From NCBI RefSeq assembly GCF_009668025.1, contig NZ_WJXZ01000021.1:1-64000 (forward strand): a stretch of 64,000 bases of DNA. Direction: 5' to 3'. Position numbers and translations under genes: made by a program. Position 1 is the first letter of the stretch, and each line of letters starts with the position of its first letter. Under the pieces are notes generated by a model. That model was given only the letters and a program-made list of their open reading frames with translations, was not told where the DNA came from and did no database searches. Of this stretch, positions 18,340-27,099 are shown in pieces. The stretch comes from Larkinella terrae. Its GTDB lineage: Bacteria; Bacteroidota; Bacteroidia; Cytophagales; Spirosomataceae.

Positions 18340-18881
18340 TTCGGAATCGGACGCTCGTTCTGAATCTTTTGTTGCAGCAGCATGCGGGCACGCGAAAACT
18401 GCGATTTAGATGTACCTTCTGAAATATCTAATAATTCCGCAATCTCGGGGTGCGTATACCCTTCAATGGCGTATAAGTTAAATACGGCCTGACATCCCGG
18501 CGGGAGTTCCTGTACCATCTTCAGTAATTGCTGGTAGTGTAGACCCGATAGGCTGTCTTCCGTCTGCGGCAGTGCATTGGGTGCCACATCCTCCAGTTCG
18601 GCCTGGTTTTGCCAGGGCTTCTGCTTGCGGATGTGCTTCAGAGCCGTGTTGATCACGATGCGTTTCAACCAGGCTTCGAGCGGGCACTCAAACCGGAATG
18701 TATCAATATGCTGGAATGCTTTCACGAAGGAATCCTGCAGCACGTCCTCGGCGTCGTCCCGGTTTTTGGTATACCGTTGACTAACGACAAAGAGCTTCCT
18801 GGCGAATAACTCATAGAGTTTTCGCTGAGCAGTCCGGTCCTTATGTCGACAGCCGTCAACTAACGCTCGTTCATCCAACAT
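18336..18881 (-). CDS. ECF RNA polymerase sigma factor
   Basis: 181 residues. Region 2 is complete (RYTKNRDDAEDVLQDSFVKA, the core-binding and -10 recognition helix) and region 4 carries the helix-turn-helix EGYTHPEIAELLDISEGTSK. There is no sigma region 3, as expected for ECF factors. It is translationally coupled to the anti-sigma-like gene downstream, so the pair should form an envelope-responsive switch. Target promoters are not evident here. Divergent from the sugar isomerase gene at 19018. Confidence 0.95.
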   Translation of the reverse strand: MLDERALVDGCRHKDRTAQRKLYELFARKLFVVSQRYTKNRDDAEDVLQDSFVKAFQHIDTFRFECPLEAWLKRIVINTALKHIRKQKPWQNQAELEDVAPNALPQTEDSLSGLHYQQLLKMVQELPPGCQAVFNLYAIEGYTHPEIAELLDISEGTSKSQFSRARMLLQQKIQNERPIPK

Positions 18882-18985
18882 ACTAATTCAAACAACTGAC
18901 CCCGGTGCAGGCCCGACGGTTGGAAAGGGTCTAAAAAATTTTGCGGCTAACCCGTTGGCAACGAGCGAATATGGTTTTTAGCCAG

Positions 18986-18993
18986 TACTTTTG
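18986..18993 (+). promoter_or_regulatory. Possible -7 box for the sugar isomerase gene
   Basis: TACTTTTG fits TAnnTTTG and lies 24 bp before the ATG at 19018. The -33 element is not convincing. Confidence 0.4.
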
Positions 18994-19017
18994 AACAAAA
19001 TCTATTCCTGAATACTC

Positions 19018-19896
19018 ATGAACCGACGCACTGCCCTTCGGCAAACGATGGGTTTCATTGGCTTAAGCTCCAGTGTTTCCCTGTCCGCATTAAACTCTAA
19101 AATTAATTTAGAAAAGCCAAACAACCAACGTTTCCAGATCGGGGCCTGCGACTGGTCGATTGGTCAATCCAGCAAAATCGAGGCCTTCGATGTCGCCAAA
19201 ACCATCGGTCTCGACGGCATTCAGGTCAACATGGGTTCCGAAAAAAACGACATGCACCTGCGTCAGAAACCCCTGCAAAAAGCCTGGCGCGAAGCGGCCA
19301 AACGAACCGGCGTAAAAGTCGGCGGTCTGGCGCTGGGCGAGATGAATAACATCCCTTACAAATCCGATCCGCGGGCTGAGCAATGGGTTCAGGACAGTGT
19401 CGATGTCGCCAGGGCGCTCGGGGCCAAAAATGTCCTGATGGCGTTCTTCAACAAAGGTGATTTGAAAAACGATCCGAAAGGTACCCAAGTTGTTATTGAG
19501 CGGTTAAAAGCCGTAGCGCCCAAAGCCGAAAAAGCGGGCGTCGTGCTGGCGATCGAATCGTGGTTGAGCGCCGAAGAGCACATGGCTATCATCGACGCGG
19601 TGGCGTCGCCCGCCGTGAAAGTGTATTACGATGTTTGTAACTCCACGGTTATGGGATATGATATTTTAAAGGAAATTCGGTGGCTTGGGAAGCAGAAACA
19701 GATCTGTGAATTCCACTTTAAGGAAAACAGCTTCCTGCTCGGGCAGGGAAAAGTGAATTACCCGGAGGTTCGGAAGGCCATTGACGACATTCAGTACGCC
19801 GGTTGGGTTCACATCGAAGGTGCTGTGCCTGAGGGGAAAAACATGTTGGAAAGTTACACTTATAATAATAAGTTTGTAAGAGAAATTCTGGCGTAG
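19018..19896 (+). CDS. Exported sugar phosphate isomerase/epimerase family (TIM barrel)
   Basis: 292 residues. The N terminus NRRTALRQTMGFIGLSSSVS looks like a twin-arginine signal. The xylose-isomerase-like TIM barrel follows: QIGACDWSIG, GLDGIQVNMGSE, VLAIESWLSAEEH (metal-binding Glu), VYYDVCNS (metal-binding Asp), CEFHFKEN (His) and YAGWVHIEGA (Glu). All four metal-ligand blocks are present, so it should be an active isomerase or epimerase. The substrate is unknown. The next gene encodes a cytochrome-linked dehydrogenase, and such pairs are common in sugar-catabolic sets. Confidence 0.88.
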   Translation: MNRRTALRQTMGFIGLSSSVSLSALNSKINLEKPNNQRFQIGACDWSIGQSSKIEAFDVAKTIGLDGIQVNMGSEKNDMHLRQKPLQKAWREAAKRTGVKVGGLALGEMNNIPYKSDPRAEQWVQDSVDVARALGAKNVLMAFFNKGDLKNDPKGTQVVIERLKAVAPKAEKAGVVLAIESWLSAEEHMAIIDAVASPAVKVYYDVCNSTVMGYDILKEIRWLGKQKQICEFHFKENSFLLGQGKVNYPEVRKAIDDIQYAGWVHIEGAVPEGKNMLESYTYNNKFVREILA

Positions 19897-19910
19897 GCCA
19901 ATTTGGTAAC

Positions 19911-20000
19911 TGTTCCACGGTTTTCTAGAATAACCACTTATTATAATAAGTTTATTAGTCCTTAAATGTTGTTTTTCAGGTAATTATTCCACGTGGAACA
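19911..20000. repeat. Intergenic inverted repeat with TGTTCCACG ends
   Basis: TGTTCCACG (19911-19919) and its perfect inverse CGTGGAACA (19992-20000) bracket the gap. Inside is the 14-bp palindrome CTTATTATAATAAG (19937-19950), and the right arm contains the palindrome TTCCACGTGGAA (19987-19998). The 11-mer CGTGGAACAGT (minus strand, 19909-19919) recurs at 36593-36603. Confidence 0.65.
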
Positions 20001-20007
20001 CTTGAAT

Positions 20008-22941
20008 ATGAAACTCACTATCCCTAACCCGACCCGGTTTTTAAGTACATCCATTCTGCTCGGAAGCCTCCTTGGATGGAGTATCAAGGTACAACGATCA
20101 GGCCATTCAGCAGGCCTGAGCCCGGAAGCTGCTGAATCAAATCGGCGAGGTTCGTTCATCGCGGCCGACTCCAACAAGCTGTATTTGCCCGACGATCTGG
20201 AGGCTACGGTCTGGGCCGAAGCGCCCATGTTTTACAATCCGACTAACATAGACGTTGACGCGAAAGGCCGGATCTGGGTGACGGAAGCCGTCAACTACCG
20301 CAACTTTAACAACAAACCCGGCACCCGGCTCGACCATCCGGAAGGGGAGCGGGTGATGATTCTGGAAGACACCAACGGCGACGGAAAAGCGGATAAAGCG
20401 AAGGTATATGTGCAGGACAAAGACCTGGTTTCGCCCCTGGGCATTGCGGTCATCGGCAACAAAACCATCGTGTCGGCGGCCCCGAATCTGGTTATCTACA
20501 CCGACGAAAACGGCGATGACAAACCCGATAAAAAAGAAGTTTTCCTGACCGGTTTTGGCGGACTCGATCACGATCACTCGCTGCATGCGCTGGTGGCCGG
20601 TCCCGACGGGAAGTGGTACTTCAACACCGGAAACGCCGGGCCGCACGTCGTCAAAGATAAGGCTGGCTGGACACTTCGGTCGGGCAGTATTTACACCGGC
20701 GGCACGCCTTACAATACCACCAACAAAGGCAACATGATCAGCGACGACGGCCGGATCTGGGTGGGCGGTTTAGCGCTTCGCATCAACCCCGACGGAACCG
20801 GGCTGAAAGTGATGGGTCATAACTTTCGGAACAACTACGAAACCGCCCTCGATTCCTACGGCAATATGTGGCAGAACGACAACGACGACCAAGTCGTGGC
20901 GTGTCGGACGAGCTGGCTGATGGAAGGCGGCAACATGGGTTATTTTAGTCAGGACGGTACCCGGTTCTGGCAGGGCGATCAACGACCTGATCAGGACATT
21001 CCTACCGCGCACTGGCACCAGGAAGATCCGGGCGTGGTTCCGGTGGGCGATATCAGCGGAGCCGGTTCGCCAACGGGTATGGTTTTTTACGAAGGCGACG
21101 AGCTGGGTTCCAAGTACCGGGGTTTGCTGCTGAGTTGCGAAGCGGGTCGGAACGTTATTTTCGGCTATCGGCCCGAACCGCAGGGCGCAGGCTACCGCAT
21201 GCCCCGTATGGACTTTATCAGCACGTTTCCCAAAGTGGACGAAGACTACAAATGGAATGACATCCGGGAAGACATCCGCAAATGGTTTCGGCCCAGCGAC
21301 GTGGCCGTCGGAACGGATGGCACGCTGTACATCGCCGACTGGTTCGATCCGGTAGTGGGCGGTCACCAGATGAAGGACAAAAAAGGGTATGGTCGCATTT
21401 ACCGCATCACGCCCAAAGGGAAAAACCTGAAAGCGCCGGTGATCGATACCGACGATACGAAAGGTCAGATTCTGGCATTGACCAATCCGTCGACCAACAT
21501 TCGCTTGCTGGGTTTTGAAAAATTGAAAGCACAGGGCGATAAGGCCGTTAAACCGGTCGCCAAACTTTTAACGGCCTCGAATCCGTACCACCGCTCGCGG
21601 GCCATCTGGCTGCTTTCGCAACTCGGACCCAAAGGCCGGAAAGAAGTGGAAGCCTTGCTGAAGTCGGATCAGGTAGATTTGCGGATTACGGCTTTTCGGG
21701 CCTTGAAGCAGGTTCAGCCCGACGTAGTGGCGCTGGCGCGGCAAATGGTTGATGATCCATCTCCGGCCGTGCGTCGGGAAGTGGCCATTGCGTTGCGGGA
21801 TGTGCCGTTTGAGCAGTGCAAGGATTTGCTGGTGAAACTGGCCAACAGCTACGACGGAACCGACCGGTTTTACCTGGAAGCTCTCGGGCTGGCGGCTGAT
21901 AAAAAAGAAGAAGCACTTTATGCGGCTTTAAAGCCGTCGATTCCGGCCAACCCGGTACAATGGGATCAGAAAACCGCAAACCTGATTTGGCGGCTTCATC
22001 CGGCCAGTACAGCGGAGTTGATGAAGCAGCGGGCTTTGGCCCCAACCCTGACCGCTGATGCCCGTAAACAGGCCATTGTGGCCCTTGGATTCATTAAAGA
22101 TCCGGCGGCTGCCAACGCGATGGTAGAACTGACGAAACAGGGCGATAAATCCATTGCGAAACAGGCCGACTATTGGGTCGAATTCCGGCGGGCGAACGAT
22201 TGGGCCAATTTGCTGGATTGGGACAAAGTGCTGCCCTCCAAATTGTCGAAAACGGAACAACAGGCGCTGGCGATGCGGCAAAAGCTGATGGAGGAGTACA
22301 CCAGCGCAGAGGATAAAGTGAAACTGGCAAAAGAAATGGCGGTGAGCCCGGAAGGTGGAAAATTACTGGTTGGTCTGGCAGCCGAGAAAAAATTGCCCGA
22401 CAATCTGAAACCAGTTATCAGCGAAGTAATTTTTACGAATCCGGATCAGAGCGTGCGAACGATGGCAGGTGATTATTTTACGCGTCCCGGCGGTGCAGGA
22501 AATTTATCCATGACCAGAATTGCGGCTTTGAAGGGTGACGAAGCCGCTGGCTTATCGGTCTTCAAAGCGAACTGTACAACTTGCCACCGGCATGGGAAAC
22601 TGGGCAAAGACATTGGGCCGGAGCTAACGAAGATTCACCAGAAGTTTGACCGAAACGGTTTACTTGATGCAATCCTGAATCCGAGTGCGGGGTTGGCGTT
22701 CGGCTACGAACCCTGGCTGATTACAACCAAAAATGGCCAGACGTACTACGGTTTTCTGATCAGTGACGGCCAGGATGCTATCGTAGTGAAAGATGCCGCC
22801 GGACAGAAACACACCATTTCGACCGGCCAGATTGTTTCCCGCAAGCAATACAGCACCAGCCTCATGCCCGACCCGTCGTCACTGGGCCTGTCGGAACAGC
22901 AATTGGCGGATTTGGTAGCGTATTTACTGAAGGGAAATTAA
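20008..22941 (+). CDS. Membrane-bound dehydrogenase-like protein: propeller, HEAT repeats, cytochrome c
   Basis: 977 residues from the ATG at 20008; a GTG five codons upstream lies inside the inverted repeat. Order of parts: signal-anchor, an N-terminal beta-propeller of the PVC-type membrane-bound dehydrogenase family (from LPDDLEATVWAEAP to about residue 480), HEAT-like repeats (about 490-800), and a C-terminal cytochrome c domain with the haem motif CTTCH (856-860) and a distal SLMPDP methionine. It should oxidise a sugar or alcohol in the periplasm and pass electrons to the respiratory chain. The substrate is unknown. Confidence 0.9.
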   Translation: MKLTIPNPTRFLSTSILLGSLLGWSIKVQRSGHSAGLSPEAAESNRRGSFIAADSNKLYLPDDLEATVWAEAPMFYNPTNIDVDAKGRIWVTEAVNYRNFNNKPGTRLDHPEGERVMILEDTNGDGKADKAKVYVQDKDLVSPLGIAVIGNKTIVSAAPNLVIYTDENGDDKPDKKEVFLTGFGGLDHDHSLHALVAGPDGKWYFNTGNAGPHVVKDKAGWTLRSGSIYTGGTPYNTTNKGNMISDDGRIWVGGLALRINPDGTGLKVMGHNFRNNYETALDSYGNMWQNDNDDQVVACRTSWLMEGGNMGYFSQDGTRFWQGDQRPDQDIPTAHWHQEDPGVVPVGDISGAGSPTGMVFYEGDELGSKYRGLLLSCEAGRNVIFGYRPEPQGAGYRMPRMDFISTFPKVDEDYKWNDIREDIRKWFRPSDVAVGTDGTLYIADWFDPVVGGHQMKDKKGYGRIYRITPKGKNLKAPVIDTDDTKGQILALTNPSTNIRLLGFEKLKAQGDKAVKPVAKLLTASNPYHRSRAIWLLSQLGPKGRKEVEALLKSDQVDLRITAFRALKQVQPDVVALARQMVDDPSPAVRREVAIALRDVPFEQCKDLLVKLANSYDGTDRFYLEALGLAADKKEEALYAALKPSIPANPVQWDQKTANLIWRLHPASTAELMKQRALAPTLTADARKQAIVALGFIKDPAAANAMVELTKQGDKSIAKQADYWVEFRRANDWANLLDWDKVLPSKLSKTEQQALAMRQKLMEEYTSAEDKVKLAKEMAVSPEGGKLLVGLAAEKKLPDNLKPVISEVIFTNPDQSVRTMAGDYFTRPGGAGNLSMTRIAALKGDEAAGLSVFKANCTTCHRHGKLGKDIGPELTKIHQKFDRNGLLDAILNPSAGLAFGYEPWLITTKNGQTYYGFLISDGQDAIVVKDAAGQKHTISTGQIVSRKQYSTSLMPDPSSLGLSEQQLADLVAYLLKGN

Positions 22942-22965
22942 TCTGTCATTACGCGGCTTGTTCTT

Positions 22966-23091
22966 GAACTGGGATTACGCGGATTAAACCGGGCCGCCGG
23001 AGCGGGATTAACTATGATTGGCTGCCGCAATCTTTTATATCCCAGTTAATCCCGCTCCGGCGGCCCGGTTTAATCCGCGTAATCCCAGTTC
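22966..23091. repeat. Perfect 48-bp intergenic inverted repeat
   Basis: Positions 22966-23013 and 23044-23091 are exact inverse complements over 48 bp, with a 30-bp loop. The arms contain internal near-repeats (GGGATTACG, CGGATTAAA, GCGGGATTA). The right arm ends within the stop codon of mpl. It lies between convergent genes and may act as a bidirectional 3' hairpin, but neither side ends in a T run. Confidence 0.97.
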
Positions 23092-24448
23092 AGGACAGGT
23101 TCAGGTTCAATCCACCAAACGTTCCCGAGCTCATGAGCAGAAAAACCGTCGGTTGGCCGTTGTTCTGGTTTTTCAGAAAAGTCTCTAATTCTGCTGAGTC
23201 GGTAAAAACCTGCAAATCGGGGCGGTCGAAAGCCGTGGCGATGTCAGCCGCGTCAATTGGGTCGAGGTGTTTTACTTCCAGCGTGTGCGGGCTGTAGAAA
23301 ACCACGGGCACATCAGCTTTGTCCAGTTTATCGCGGTATTGGTTCAGGCAGGTTTTGTTCAGCAGGCTGCTAAAGGTGTGCAGCTCAACCGCAGCCACCA
23401 GACGCCGGTCGGGAAACTGCGCTTTTACCGCGGCCGTGGTTGCTTCTACTTTAGAAGGCGCGTGGGCAAAATCCCGGAAAACCAGGGTAGAACCATCGTC
23501 TTTTACTTTTTCCAGCCGCTTGTGCGCGCCTTTGAAGCTCTGGATGGCGGCATAGAACATATCTTCCGTAATCGCCAAGTGGTCGCAGATGGCCAGCGCC
23601 CCGCTGATGTTTTTCATGTTGTGTTCGCCAAAAACCAAAACCGGTACGTGGCCGTGGTTTTTCGTAACCAGTACGGTTTTGCCGTTTTCGATCCGGTACG
23701 GATGCACATCGTACGGCTGGCGGGTCACATCTTCCCGTTCTTTCAGGGCAATGACGTCCAGCATATCGTCCGTATCATCGAAAACAATCGTGCCGGATTT
23801 CGACATCGCGTCGGCCAGCAATTCAAACTGGTGGACATACTGATCGTAGGTTGGATAAAGATTGACGTGATCCCAGGCAATGCCGCTGATCAGCACCATG
23901 TGCGGGTGATAATGCAAAAACTTCGGCCGGGGGTCGGTAGGTGAGGTGCCGTATTCATCGCCCTCAATGACGATAACCGGGGCGTTGGTGGTTAGCTTCA
24001 CCATCGTATCGAAACCTTCAATCTGCGCGCCAACCAAATAATCGAAATGACGATGATGGTACTGCAAAACGTGAAGAACCATCGCCGTGATCGTGGTTTT
24101 GCCGTGGCTACCGGCAATGACGACGCGCTGTTTGTTCTGACTTTGCCGGAACACAAATTCCGGGTACGAATAAACCGGCAGATTCAGCTCCTGCGCTTTC
24201 AGCAGCTCGGGATTGTCGGCCCGGGCGTGCATGCCCAGAATAACCGCATCGAGACCGCCGTGGATCGCGTCGGCATTCCAGCCAGTTTGCGCGGGTAATA
24301 AACCATATTTTTCGAGTCGGGTTCGTGAGGGTTCGTAAATATCGTCGTCGGAGCCCGTGATGTGGTGTCCTTGCTGGTGCAGCGCAATGGCCAGATTGTG
24401 CATGACGCTGCCGCCGATGGAGATAAAATGAATGGTCTGTGGCTTCAT
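23090..24448 (-). CDS. mpl: UDP-N-acetylmuramate:murein tripeptide ligase (Mpl)
   Basis: 452 residues, the usual length. A Mur ligase with an N-terminal nucleotide-binding fold (FISIGGSVMHNLAIAL), the P-loop VIAGSHGKTTITAM, the central IEGDEYGTS block that distinguishes Mpl from MurC, ISGIAWDHVNLYPT, and the C-terminal domain with FRDFAHAPSKVEAT. It attaches recycled L-Ala-D-Glu-meso-DAP tripeptide to UDP-MurNAc in the cytoplasm, saving cell-wall peptides. Together with murQ at 60.5-61.3 kb this indicates active peptidoglycan recycling. Confidence 0.96.
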   Translation of the reverse strand: MKPQTIHFISIGGSVMHNLAIALHQQGHHITGSDDDIYEPSRTRLEKYGLLPAQTGWNADAIHGGLDAVILGMHARADNPELLKAQELNLPVYSYPEFVFRQSQNKQRVVIAGSHGKTTITAMVLHVLQYHHRHFDYLVGAQIEGFDTMVKLTTNAPVIVIEGDEYGTSPTDPRPKFLHYHPHMVLISGIAWDHVNLYPTYDQYVHQFELLADAMSKSGTIVFDDTDDMLDVIALKEREDVTRQPYDVHPYRIENGKTVLVTKNHGHVPVLVFGEHNMKNISGALAICDHLAITEDMFYAAIQSFKGAHKRLEKVKDDGSTLVFRDFAHAPSKVEATTAAVKAQFPDRRLVAAVELHTFSSLLNKTCLNQYRDKLDKADVPVVFYSPHTLEVKHLDPIDAADIATAFDRPDLQVFTDSAELETFLKNQNNGQPTVFLLMSSGTFGGLNLNLS

Positions 24449-24780
24449 TCTTTCAAATTTGTGCCGCTAAAAATACAAGTTCTTTTGGTTTGAACGCGAA
24501 AAGTCAAAAAACGATGCGGAGAAAACCGCCCGGTTCTGGCAGAACGTCTCAAGAACAAACATAAAATTTAACATACATTCCCGAATCAAAAACCGTGTTT
24601 TTTCGTTTTCCCTATTGCAAACAGACATTCATTCAGCAGCTTGACAATCAGGCGCGCACACTGCGTTACATTTTGTTTTTGTAAACCGGTTCCTGCCCCG
24701 TTGCAAAGCTGCTCTTTTTATGCCATTTTCGCAGTCTTTTTTCAAAACCAACAAAACTCTTTTATGCTTCTGCCGAAAGG
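24449..24780. other. Intergenic region between divergent mpl and arginine decarboxylase genes
   Basis: 332 bp that must hold both promoters. TACATTTTG near 24667 and, on the minus strand, TATTTTTAG near 24470 resemble -7 boxes but do not match fully. No ORF, repeat or terminator was seen. Confidence 0.5.
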
Positions 24781-26271
24781 ATGAAAAGCTACAACGACCT
24801 GATCGAACAGACCTTTGAATTTCCGACTCTCGAATTCAAAGTGGAGAACAATAACCTGCTGTTCAACAATGTTCCTTTGATGGATATCATCAAGCAGTAC
24901 GGAACTCCGCTCAAGCTGACGTATTTGCCCAAAATTACGGAGCATATTGAACACGCCCGGCTGCTGTTTAAGAACGCGATGAAGCGGTATAATTACAAAG
25001 GCACGTATACCTACTGCTACTGCACGAAGTCGTCGCATTTCCGTTTTGTACTGGAAGAAGCTTTAAAGAATAAAATCCACCTGGAAACCTCGTCGGCGTT
25101 CGACATTCCGATTATCCGGGAGCTGTATAAAACCGGCAAGATTGATAAGAATACGTTCATCATCTGCAACGGTTATAAACGGCCGCTCTACACGCAGTAC
25201 ATCAGCGAACTGCTGAACGAAGGCTACAATGTGGTGCCGGTTTTGGATAACCTGAAGGAAATCGAAGCGTATGAAGATTCGGTGACGGCCGAAACCGTCA
25301 ACCTGGGCATTCGGATTGCTACGGACGAAGAACCAAACTTTGCATTTTATACATCCCGGCTGGGCATTCGTTACAGCGACATCAATGAACTTTATCGCTC
25401 CAAAATTCAGAACAGCGACAAGTTCAAGCTGAAAATGCTGCACTTTTTTATCAATACCGGGATCAAAGACAGCGCCTATTATTGGAGTGAGTTGAGCCGG
25501 TTTATGTATAAATACTGCGAATTGCGCAAAATCTGCCCCGATCTGGACTCGATCGATATTGGGGGCGGGATGCCGATTCAGACCTCGTTTCAGTTCACGT
25601 ACGACTACCAGGCAATGGTAGATCAGATTGTGGAAAGCATACAGTGGATCTGCAACAAGAGCAATGTTCCGGTGCCGCACATCTTTACGGAGTTCGGCAG
25701 TTATACGGTAGGAGAGAGTGGCGCCGTTATATACAAAGTGATCGACCAGAAACTGCAAAACGACAAGGAATTGTGGTACATGATCGACGGTTCGTTCATT
25801 ACGCAACTGCCGGATTCGTGGGGTCTGGGTCAGAAATACATCATGCTTTCGGTCAATAACTGGGATAATCCGTACCAGAAAGTTAATCTGGGCGGTTTAA
25901 CCTGCGACTCGCATGATTTTTACAATACGGAAGCCCACAGCGCCGACTTATACCTCCCGATTTTTGAACGGGATACGGAAGATCAGTATATTGGGTTTTT
26001 CCACACGGGTGCCTACCAGGAGTCGCTGGGCGGTTACGGCGGTATTCAGCACTGCCTGATTCCGGCTCCGCAGCACGTGATTGTGGATCGGGATAGCGAA
26101 GGTAAACTGACCACCCGGCTTTTTGCGCCCGAGCAGGATAGTGAAGTGATGCTCAAAATTCTGGGCTACCAGCAGACCGCTACGCCGGTAACGCTTGAAA
26201 TCGAAGCCGCGAAAGCCGCCGAAGAGGAAGAAGAGCAACCCGTGGAAGAATTAGAAAAACAAGAGAATTAA
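24781..26271 (+). CDS. speA: Arginine decarboxylase, PLP fold type III
   Basis: 496 residues. The alanine-racemase-like barrel begins IIKQYGTPLKLTYLPKI and carries the PLP lysine in YCYCTKSSHF; the phosphate-binding glycines are in DIGGGMPI, and the active-site cysteine that completes the dimer interface is in GLTCDSHD. It resembles the short biosynthetic arginine decarboxylases of Bacteroidota rather than the roughly 650-residue E. coli SpeA, and should make agmatine for polyamines. The C-terminal tail is strongly acidic (EEEEEQPVEELEKQEN), a feature I cannot explain. Ornithine or diaminopimelate as substrate is less likely. Confidence 0.88.
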   Translation: MKSYNDLIEQTFEFPTLEFKVENNNLLFNNVPLMDIIKQYGTPLKLTYLPKITEHIEHARLLFKNAMKRYNYKGTYTYCYCTKSSHFRFVLEEALKNKIHLETSSAFDIPIIRELYKTGKIDKNTFIICNGYKRPLYTQYISELLNEGYNVVPVLDNLKEIEAYEDSVTAETVNLGIRIATDEEPNFAFYTSRLGIRYSDINELYRSKIQNSDKFKLKMLHFFINTGIKDSAYYWSELSRFMYKYCELRKICPDLDSIDIGGGMPIQTSFQFTYDYQAMVDQIVESIQWICNKSNVPVPHIFTEFGSYTVGESGAVIYKVIDQKLQNDKELWYMIDGSFITQLPDSWGLGQKYIMLSVNNWDNPYQKVNLGGLTCDSHDFYNTEAHSADLYLPIFERDTEDQYIGFFHTGAYQESLGGYGGIQHCLIPAPQHVIVDRDSEGKLTTRLFAPEQDSEVMLKILGYQQTATPVTLEIEAAKAAEEEEEQPVEELEKQEN

Positions 26272-26288
26272 AATAGCACAATTTTTGC

Positions 26289-26324
26289 CCTGTCCACAAA
26301 AACCGCCCGGTTTTTGTGGACAGG
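26289..26324 (+). repeat. Tight 17-bp hairpin between the decarboxylase and a small lipoprotein gene
   Basis: CCTGTCCACAAAAACCG (26289-26305) is exactly inverse to 26308-26324. With a four-base loop the stem is 16 bp. No T run follows, so it is more like an RNA processing or stability element than a plain terminator. Confidence 0.85.
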
Positions 26325-26343
26325 AAACTAACTAAAAAGTAAG

Positions 26344-26475
26344 ATGAAAAAGATCGGTATCGTAGTAGGTCTGGTTGCCCTGGTTTCGCTCGGTTCGTGT
26401 GCACGCAGAGCGTGCCCGGCGTATGACAGCGAGTTGCAGCCAAAAAAACAGGCTTCGGTTGAGCAGGTTGCGTAA
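26344..26475 (+). CDS. Tiny lipoprotein (43 residues)
   Basis: The frame from ATG 26344 to TAA 26475 encodes 43 residues with a textbook lipoprotein signal: MKKIGIVVGLVALVSLGSC, lipid cysteine at 19. The mature part is about 25 residues and contains RACPAYD followed by a Lys/Gln-rich tail. Very small lipoproteins with a CPAY-type motif occur in other Bacteroidota; no function is known to me. It lies 20 bp after the tight hairpin and ends one base before the convergent phosphatase gene, so it is probably the last gene of the decarboxylase transcript. Confidence 0.72.
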   Translation: MKKIGIVVGLVALVSLGSCARRACPAYDSELQPKKQASVEQVA

Positions 26476-26997
26476 TTAACCGATTGCGCTGACCACCATT
26501 TTCGACGCTTCCAGCAGATTGGTCGCCTGTTGATCCCCGACAGGTGATTTTGGTTTTTCGTGCGTGATGTGTACGGTACGGACGCCGACGCGTCGACCCG
26601 CCTGAATATCCCGCAGGGCGTCACCGATAATCCACGATTGGGTAACGTCGATGTTGTATTTGGCGATGGCTTTTTCCAGCATCAGCGAATTCGGTTTTCG
26701 CAGCAACGACTGCGTGTCGAAATCGGGGTGGTGCGGACAATAATAAATATCGTCAATCAGGTTGCCACATTGTTCCTGTAGGTATTGGTGGCACCGCATG
26801 ACGTCGGTGCGGGAATACAAACCCCGCGCAATCCCGGCCTGATTCGTCACCACAATCAGGAGATAGCCCGCATCTTTCAGTAGTTGTAAGCCCTCAACTA
26901 CTCCGTTCGGAATAATAAAGTCTTCGATCCGGTAGACGTAATCCGTCCGGTCTTCGTTTAAAACACCGTCCCGGTCCAGAAAAATACACTTGCTCAT
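26476..26997 (-). CDS. gmhB: HAD-IIIA phosphatase, GmhB-like (heptose bisphosphatase)
   Basis: 173 residues. HAD motif I is IFLDRDGVLN, motif II is VVTNQAGIARG, and the late motif is WIIGDALRDIQAGRRVG, so the catalytic aspartates are present. The protein matches D-glycero-D-manno-heptose-1,7-bisphosphate 7-phosphatase, needed for ADP-heptose and LPS core. Oddity: the zinc loop keeps CPHHP but the second cysteine pair usually found before RKP is replaced (QSLLRKP), so zinc binding is probably altered. A related histidinol-phosphate phosphatase role is possible because his genes lie nearby. Confidence 0.82.
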   Translation of the reverse strand: MSKCIFLDRDGVLNEDRTDYVYRIEDFIIPNGVVEGLQLLKDAGYLLIVVTNQAGIARGLYSRTDVMRCHQYLQEQCGNLIDDIYYCPHHPDFDTQSLLRKPNSLMLEKAIAKYNIDVTQSWIIGDALRDIQAGRRVGVRTVHITHEKPKSPVGDQQATNLLEASKMVVSAIG

Positions 26998-27099
26998 TGT
27001 GTGGAAATGCGTTATTTGGCGGAAATGATCTCAAAACCGCACGTAATTCTGTGCAAATTGAACTTTAATCTCAATAAATAGAAATAAAAGAATAAAATT

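Noticed and set aside
22966-23091. Insertion sequence or MITE with long terminal inverted repeats
   Set aside because: No transposase, no target duplication visible, and only a 30-bp centre; the sequence is not repeated elsewhere in the window.
25063-25806. 247-codon antisense frame within the arginine decarboxylase gene
   Set aside because: Shadow frame; the plus-strand protein is complete and conserved.
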